A DNA stretch of 64,000 bases from Rhyzopertha dominica (lineage: Eukaryota; Arthropoda; Insecta; Coleoptera; Bostrichidae): contig QCXZ01000041.1 in assembly GCA_025024175.1 (NCBI GenBank), positions 20,889,786 through 20,953,785 on the forward strand. The letters are read 5' to 3'. The position numbers and the translations under genes were made by a program. Below the pieces are notes generated by a model, which searched no databases, had not been told where the DNA came from, and worked only from the letters and a program-made list of their open reading frames with translations. Shown here in pieces: positions 56,860-64,000 of the stretch. The stretch's first letter is position 1. Each line of letters begins with the position of its first letter.

Positions 56860-57215
56860 ATAAGGTTGCCTTAGATTATATGATAACTTTATGTTTGATA
56901 TGGATCTTCCAACAATATAATTAATATGCGAATTAAATTTTAAATCGGTGTCAATAAATACCGCAAGGTTTTTATAATTAAATTTACAGGTAGTTGTTTT
57001 GTATTATTAAGTGTTATGTCTAACTGAGAGACACCGTTCTCTAATAATGAGTTTACATTATTTGTAATATCAGCTTCCTTACAGGAAAAATACATTTGCC
57101 TGTCGTATGCATAAAAATCACCTTTACAATATTTAAGACACGATGAAAATGATATGTAAATAGAACATAACAGGGTACCTAGTATAGATCCTTGCGGCAC
57201 GTCGTTACACACTTA
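56860..57215 (-). pseudogene. LINE reverse transcriptase fragment
   Basis: On the minus strand DVPQGSILGTLLCSIYISFS followed by FYAYDRQMYFS (a changed YADD-QLYFS box: the catalytic DD reads YD-R) and NNVNSLLENGVSQL, then after a frame change VFIDTDLKFNSHINYIVGRS. These are consecutive RT and post-RT blocks of a jockey/I-type LINE. It is distinct in sequence from the copy at 48.3-49.5 kb. Confidence 0.85.
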
Positions 57216-57219
57216 GTTG

Positions 57220-59890
57220 GAAGTGAAAAGCAATTATCGTATTTTACCACCTGTTGGCGTTCTCGTAAATACGAGTAACTATTCTCTCGTCAGTGCCCAA
57301 GATATTCGAAAAAATTATTCCTTTGGTGGTTTTACTCTTACTGAACGGTGTATGCTTTTTAGAATACACTTTTATCGGTAATTCTCTTTATTAGTCGCTA
57401 AAAGACAATTTATTTGTTGTGATAATTCAATTCAAGTAAATTTGTTTTTTCGTGGACGCGCCTTTAAGGAATAGAGCTATGTTTTCCTTATTGCAAATTA
57501 AATAGGAACCCTCATTTTCACTGCATCATACGCGAGGATGATATAACAAGATTTTTAGCTTTTTTAGACTTTGGCCTATCCAATAAAATATACAAGAAAA
57601 CCATTCTACCCGAACCAAGGTATATACAACCGGGCGACTTCAATATCGCTTCCGATTCTGTTCAATCTCGCGACAAAGCACCGTTACAGATGTAGGTGCA
57701 CACTGAACATTTCCGGTTCATTTAAAAGTATGATGGCAGGGCATGCTACCTGCACTTGATCTACAATATTTGTTCACGTCAAAGTGGGTCGGCGCAATTT
57801 GTAAACCTGGTAACGCCGGGGGTTTTCGGAATTAGGATAAATTGAACGTTTGCAATTTTTATTGAGCCCAGTAATGCGTCACGCTTAGTGTAAGTCGTAA
57901 GGGTAGCATGACGAAAGACGGTACGGAGCGTTTATTCTAGTTTATGTAAAATGTACAAGGAGACGTTTTATTTTGTTTTGCCGTGCTGTCCTAGATGATA
58001 CGAAGCTCTCGTGGTTTAGTAACTAGACGCCAACATCAACTGCTCTGTTAGGCGAGGCATATTTTTCGTATTTTAGTAAGATAACGAAAGTTATTAAAAG
58101 TTTAATACGCTTTGAAATATCCTATAACTCTGTAAAAGAAGTTGAGCTAAATTTTATTTTCTATCTGGCTTGTACTTCTCAATGCGAGTGAATTTCGTTA
58201 CAAGCAGCTAAGAAAATTAGCAAAGTTTTATTCGCAAACAAACTGTTGAGATACTATTTAATATAATTTAGATGCCGACTTTTAAATTAATGCCCATTTC
58301 AATTCCTTCTGGTCATATCACGGAAAAATTGTTTATTAAAGTAAGAAGTCGTTAGAAAAACACTAGCATGGGTGGTAAAAGGAAGAACCGCAATGCTAAA
58401 GCAAGTCCATTATCTGGGCACGTTCCTACCCATATTTTACAACAAAAATTATAATCTATAATTTTTGATCATGATCATGCCAGAAAAGATAATTAGGAAA
58501 ATACATCATTTTTGTGTAAAGAATTGAATATACGAACAAACGCCTCCTTGTCAATTTCTTTCTTGTTGTGTTGCCAAAGATTTGTTTTGCTTTTATTAAG
58601 GCTCGTCAGTATATAGACCTTAGATGCACATTCATTCATATTATCTCGTGGCAGTGGTATGATGTATCTAAATGAAAAATCGCAATGTTCTTTATAAGAT
58701 ACAAACTGGCATGATGGCGAAGCCACCTTACTGACTCAAGAGCAACTACTTTCTTATAAAGAAGTGACCGGTATATAGACACAACTAGCTCTATTCCGTG
58801 TCTTCGTCACTGAGGAGCTTTAATAAAAGCGCTGACTATGGCTAGTTGCAGTGCAGACAGCATTGCATAGACATACATTTTAATGTATGTAGGTTCTTCT
58901 CAATGGAAAAAAAAGAATGGGGGGGGGCCTACCATCAAGTTCGCGTATATGCAGGTGCATGCCAATTTGACAGTGAAGAGGTTACATCACGCAAGAAAGT
59001 AGTTCCTTAAAGGTGGCTATGTCACTTACTGTTATTAACATACATTTCCGCTAAAATTATATTCACAATTCGTCGTCTGGTAACCAAATTCAAAGCTACT
59101 TGGTAAGTTCATGGCAAGTTAAACAAGGCCTATAAATCATCGAAAAAATATTGCAGTATTTCTAAACTTGCGACTGTTCCTTCCATGTTGTGCACAACAA
59201 CCTTTTGCTTTCAACTTATAGCATTCTGTGTCAATGGTTGGGTCTTCTCTCATATAAGGAGTAGTTAGCTCAAGAGTAAAACCAACGAGCACAGACAACG
59301 CTGAGTGGGTCTTAGAATAGTATTAGATGTATGTTGGCTTGGCCGAATCATCCGACCGTATCCTTTTTGCAATGGCTTAAGGCTCACTATCGATGGCGAT
59401 TGGAATCGGGCGATGATAAATTATTTTTTGGTCCGCAGTTAATGCAATGGATCTCTATGGTTTCAATAAAACTTCGTTGCGGTCATATTGTGCGCTAAAT
59501 CTGAAGAATTTATTTCATAAGAAGTTATATCACGAGATGGCAACATTAACTAACCACCGCGATTTTTTTCGGAACATATATCAAATCTGACGTGCGGTGG
59601 TTGCCGTAAGGGCTAACATCGCTCTCACTATTGGTAAAATTAAGCCACTTTTATGCAAGCGTGCCATTGAAAATTGAATATCCGAGATGTTCAAAGATCG
59701 TATGTTGACAATGAAGAACCTTTATAAAACAAGATTGTTCTAATGGAAATATTTGAAGATACTTTAGTTCCTGATGCATCCATGACTAGGGCTTCCACAC
59801 AAATTCTATTATTTTATTTTTGATTTACATTATGGGCATGCACACAGGCATAATAATAATAATAATAAACTTAAAGCTTATTTAGAAGTA
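57220..59890. other. Unrecognised, mostly AT-rich
   Basis: A mixed-composition patch at 57570-57840 includes a frame with GDFNIASDSVQSRDKAPLQM (a chance or real echo of an endonuclease GDFN motif). The open frame 58493-58726 (minus) ends FNSLHKNDVFS and has no known motif. A G run of ten occurs at 58919. Confidence 0.35.
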
Positions 59891-59896
59891 ACCAAC

Positions 59897-59945
59897 CATC
59901 AGGGTCCGCTCTAGGGCCGGGCAACTTGGACATTTGCCCCAATTA
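59897..59945 (+). mobile_element. Possible hAT-type terminus
   Basis: CATCAGGGTCCGCTCTAGGG followed by CCGGGCAACTTGG resembles ends of hAT elements that begin CAGGG and are GC-rich in AT-rich surroundings. No opposite terminus or transposase seen. Confidence 0.25.
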
Positions 59946-62900
59946 AAAGAAAATTTTATTTTATTTCAATCGCAAAAATTTTTCAGTGCGTTGACATTTT
60001 GTTTGTTTTATAGGATTTAAGAATGTAAAAGGTTATACGGGTAGCAATTTATGGCTACCTACCAGACGGTAAGCTGCCACAGCCGGATGACGACATTGAG
60101 ACCATTCTTCTATCCATTTTTATTCATATTTACTGTTATACGAGATAGAAAAGGGCTTTTACATTTTACTGGATTGAAACCAGAAACTATCCATAGTTGC
60201 ATGGGGAAGAAGCTTAAATCTTCCGTCAAGGATGAAATTAATTTACACGTCGAGATCTCAAAGTTAAATTTAAAGTACTGTATTGACTGAAACCTGGGTT
60301 AATGATGTTTTTTAACTTATGAGTGGTTTAATGCATATGCATCAGAAGGACCGATCTGTGACAAGCAGTGATAAATCTACGGGGGGCTGAGTGCCAATTG
60401 CTGTTAGCTAATGTCTTGTGCGTATTTAGGGTGTTTTAATTTTGTATTAAAGGAAAAGTTATTGGTGCGTGTTCACTGCTGTAGTATGAGTATGCTTTTC
60501 ATCACTGAATCTTGCTATTTTGATCCGAATTCGCAAAAGAGACCTACGTGAATTATATTAAAGCAGAGACTACAGTATTCCTAAGATAAGATGGTTCTTC
60601 GATGATGACAATGATTATTGTTTGATATCGCATGATATAACTTTTATTATATACTAGCTTGTGTGTGATAATTTTGCAACTTTCAGTTTAACAATGTTGT
60701 AAATGTGTGTTAATAAGAGAATTGGAATTCATTGATGATATTATTGTACTAACTAAATAATAAGTGTTTTTGAACAACAGGCTTCGTATTCTACACTGAA
60801 TTAACATATTCAAGCCATATAATGGTTAACGTTATTTACTGTATTGTCAGATCTATAATAAATAAAACAATGGAAAAAACCATCTAGACTACACAGAGCA
60901 GCAACTATTCTGAGTGGTTCTATAGCGCAACAAAATTATAATCAAGAAAAGACTATCTATCTATATAGCGTGTAATGTGTGTGTAAAATATTTTCGTGAC
61001 TTTGAGGAATCATTATTAATTGAAGAGGAAAGACATGATTTACTAGAAACCACATTTTATAGTGATTTTGAAAGATATTTGATTTGTTTGCAACTTCTTT
61101 TCAAACCAGCAGCGTATGTTTCGAATTAAACTGTTTCAATTTGACTTGAGCAATGTAAAAAAACTCCTCAGCACGTCTATTAAATATTATTATATCCAGT
61201 GGAAGGTTTGGAATTCCACATGTTTTCTTTGAGCCTTTTCCTATAATTTTCAATAAATCTCTCAGTTATGCCGTTTTTCCAGGGTATTCCAATCCATAAA
61301 TCAGTTACAGTTATGCAAATTTTTATTTGTAAAAGTGTATTTATATCCGAGTCAATTGAAAAGCTTTTTGAGAGAATCATTTGTGACATTATTAATACTT
61401 ATCTGTTGCTTGTCGGAAATCTATTATCAGAGTAAAGATTGATCTACAGGCATTATTTATTTTTTTCATTAATTTTATATTTAGATTAGGACATAACCTT
61501 AATTGTATCTAAACTGATATTACAAAAGCTATCGATAGAATTAATGGGTAGTGGCTAACTCGTAAGCTTCAATTAATGGATTTGATTTTCAGTGCAAATA
61601 AAACTACATCTAACTTTACTACAAAAGTCTATATTTATATTATTAAAGGGCGGCAATTTCCCCTTTTTGTCCGGGGTGATGTAACTGTTAAGAGCGAGCG
61701 ATGCCAACTGTGAATATTACAGGAAATGGAAGATGACAATAAATAATATATCTATCTGTATCAAGACCTAAAATAGAAAATAATGGTAGCATATATCCAT
61801 AATATTATAAACATTCGAATTAATTAAAGGTATCTAATCTGTAAAGTTTAATAACAGATTACTATCCCGAATAGTAGAATTATCAATATAATCTATACAG
61901 TTTACATAAAGTTATCAATTAGCTTCATTTCGGTCTTTGTATTTAGGACAAAGCAAGTCAGCTGTAGCTTCATCAGGTTTGTTTTTCTTTCTGTAGGAAT
62001 AGCGTCAATCAAATCTTACGTTACGTTTTCACGATCGCTTCACATTGTCTTACTTACAGATGAATTCACTTCCATTTAGACAACTTCATACATTTTTTAC
62101 TAAAGTATTGAACCTATTTGAGTTGATGTATATAGCTGAGAGCAAAAATCATCTCCGGCGTTATAAAATCTTAATTTTTAATAATATTAAATATTATACT
62201 TATAAATCATCTTTTGCATGCTAGATGGTCCCTTTAGCTGTTCCATAAATGCTACGAATTACAGTATTATCTCGTATTGTAGTTTTTGAATAATTTATTT
62301 ACTACTTTAAGAGCTGCATGAATTTTGCAGTGGATTATACGTACATTGAGGTAGCAATTATGTGCAAGTATAGATTATGGTCTTGACACACCCAAAGCAT
62401 CAGCACGTAAAATACTATTCCACCAGCACTAGGAAATTTATTAAAATGAATTAGCGTGTACCTAACCACAAAAAAACAAACTTGTACAGAACTGAAGCTA
62501 TTTAAATCAACATATTATATTATATAATAACGATTAGTGGACGAGAGATTATTTTATAAATACCATTTTACCTACATGTACAAATTTAGTTCCAAGCTAG
62601 GCGTCTGTACAAGTTTAGTTATTATGATATTCTTCAAGTATCAAACTTAGAACATCAAGTATGTAAGCATGCATCGGCTATAACGCTATGACAAATTTTT
62701 AGTTAATTAACTTACATTTAAAGTGTTAAATTTACGGCAATACTCTTACCACCATTAAGTGTAGTTAACATTGTTAAACGTTCATTATCAAAGTACCCCA
62801 CCAACTTCGGAGTAAGTTTGTGAACCTTCTTAATTATCAATTCAACCACGAGTCCGTATTTCTAAGGCACAAGTTTCGTAAAGTCCTGGCACTAAAATGA

Positions 62901-64000
62901 ACGTCTCATACGATATAAGTTTTGCTAATCAGATTAATTTGTATCTGGTCGTAAGTTTGCAAACTTTCCGTGCGTACCCGTGCTTTTTATTATCGCCTTG
63001 GTAGAAGAATGCTATATTTCCTATCTCTAGACAATATAACATTATTTACTGTCTTTTCTACATCGTATATTTTCTAGCGTTTTAGGTGCTTTTATTTATA
63101 GAGCTATATATGGGTTCTTGTATTTTGTGGAATCCCTAATTAATTTATAGTAATTCTCTCTTTGTGGGTTCTTGTTACTTTCAGGTCTTTATCAAATCTT
63201 TATTTTCTTCTGCATCAGCTTGAAAGTAATAATTTGACGTTAGTATTTTACAGTATGGAATTATGTGGATTTTTAAACATGCATGTATAAATTGTATTAA
63301 TTAATTTTAATTGACGTATGTGTTGACAATTAATTTACTTGATATAAATTTCATTTTATTGTACCTGTAAGCTTGTTTCATCGCCTTTCATTAAAATTTG
63401 AAGAATAATCAAAATGAGGAGCTTAGAGGTGCATGCTAATGTTAGTTTGGTGATTGCTATGTTGGTTTAGTGTGATTGTGTTTTATTTTACAGACACAGT
63501 CACATAAAACTAGCCTAGCAGAGTCCAAACCAGTATTAACATAGACCTGTATATTCCACAGAGTTTCATAACACAATGCTACTGTAAAATATTTATGTCA
63601 TATTATTACTATCAAACTGATGTTGCACAAAACAGATTTGATAGACTTAAAAATAAAATCACATAGTATTTAATAGGAACCAGAACTCACAAACGAAGAA
63701 TTAACATACAAATCAATAGTCATTAACAACAGCTCGTTTTGTATACTCACTAACTACAAATATATTACCTGTAAACAAAGCAAATATTTCCAAGAAAATT
63801 TCTGGTATGAGTTGACCAATGTAGATATACAAACGAAGAAAAACTTACCTACAATGCATCAAGCAGGCGATTTTTTTAAGCGGCCCAATAAATTTCACGA
63901 TGCACCGGATTGCTTAATTTGTCTCTTGTATAAACAGACAGCATGCGACCAATTTGAAGTCGAAGCAGTTTATAATTTGTATAAATAAATAAGAGGTGCA
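59946..64000. other. Unrecognised AT-rich sequence
   Basis: No coding, RNA or repeat feature that I can support. Open frames at 60051-60290 and 61180-61389 lack motifs. An ATA microsatellite lies just before, at 59849-59867. Confidence 0.45.

Noticed and set aside
57630..57690. GDFNIASDSV in a plus-strand frame, possible LINE endonuclease motif
   Set aside because: Only the four-residue GDFN matches, stops follow at once, and no other endonuclease blocks are near.

Overview
The window is nuclear DNA of an insect. It is AT-rich, has spliceosomal introns with clear GTAAGT/pyrimidine-AG sites, and is filled with insect-type transposons in many states of decay. The order cannot be settled from the sequence. 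No bacterial operon, CRISPR array, rRNA or recognisable tRNA is present.

The host backbone is one gene on the minus strand, a fasciclin-2-type immunoglobulin cell adhesion molecule. Three consecutive coding exons lie at 46993-47271 (first Ig domain), 14378-14497 (first half of the second Ig domain) and 2400-2540 (second half). All are phase 1 to phase 1 and join without a break. The introns are about 32.5 kb and 11.8 kb. The signal-peptide exon should lie upstream (above 47271, perhaps outside the window) and the rest of the gene below 2400. Almost everything else is intron.

The 32.5 kb intron may hold a small nested gene on the minus strand (coding 21242-21536, possible poly(A) signal near 20012). 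It also holds two sequence islands that look like regulatory elements (18.69-18.94 kb and 42.89-43.13 kb), rich in homeodomain sites, with a POU octamer in one and an E-box in the other.

Mobile DNA, left to right: a 423-bp solo LTR (1815-2237); an internally deleted mariner (about 2.94-3.47 kb); a GIY-YIG fragment of a Penelope-like element (9.1-9.47 kb); a foldback MITE (9.85-10.17 kb) with a relative at 17.1 kb; a MITE with GGATCACCC ends (15294-15718); a THAP/P-like repeat (about 23.0-23.3 kb); a broken Tc1/mariner-type transposase (26.9-27.95 kb); a 229-bp tandem repeat rich in TTCGCGAA (31.7-32.1 kb); and a decayed BEL/Pao element (33.45-37.03 kb). Next come two independent 1.87-kb solo LTRs of one family, each with its own 4-bp target duplication (37108-38972 and 40069-41939), then a 280-bp tandem repeat at 43.39-46.1 kb interrupted by a long-armed MULE-like foldback element (43791-45212) and by another TIR element (about 45327-45999).

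Upstream of the Ig1 exon (47.3-64 kb) are a 5'-truncated jockey-like LINE (48.3-49.47 kb), two inverted BEL-type remnants (50.87-51.33 and 55.86-56.15 kb), a THAP/P-like cluster (52.36-53.39 kb), a duplicated heat-shock-element-like block (53.43-53.61 kb) and a second LINE reverse transcriptase fragment (56.86-57.21 kb). From about 57.8 kb to the end I recognise almost nothing except a possible hAT end near 59.9 kb. I found no clear new multi-gene system. The strongest unusual items are the MULE foldback built from a transposase 3' end and nested in a satellite, the twin solo LTRs, and the HSE-like duplication.
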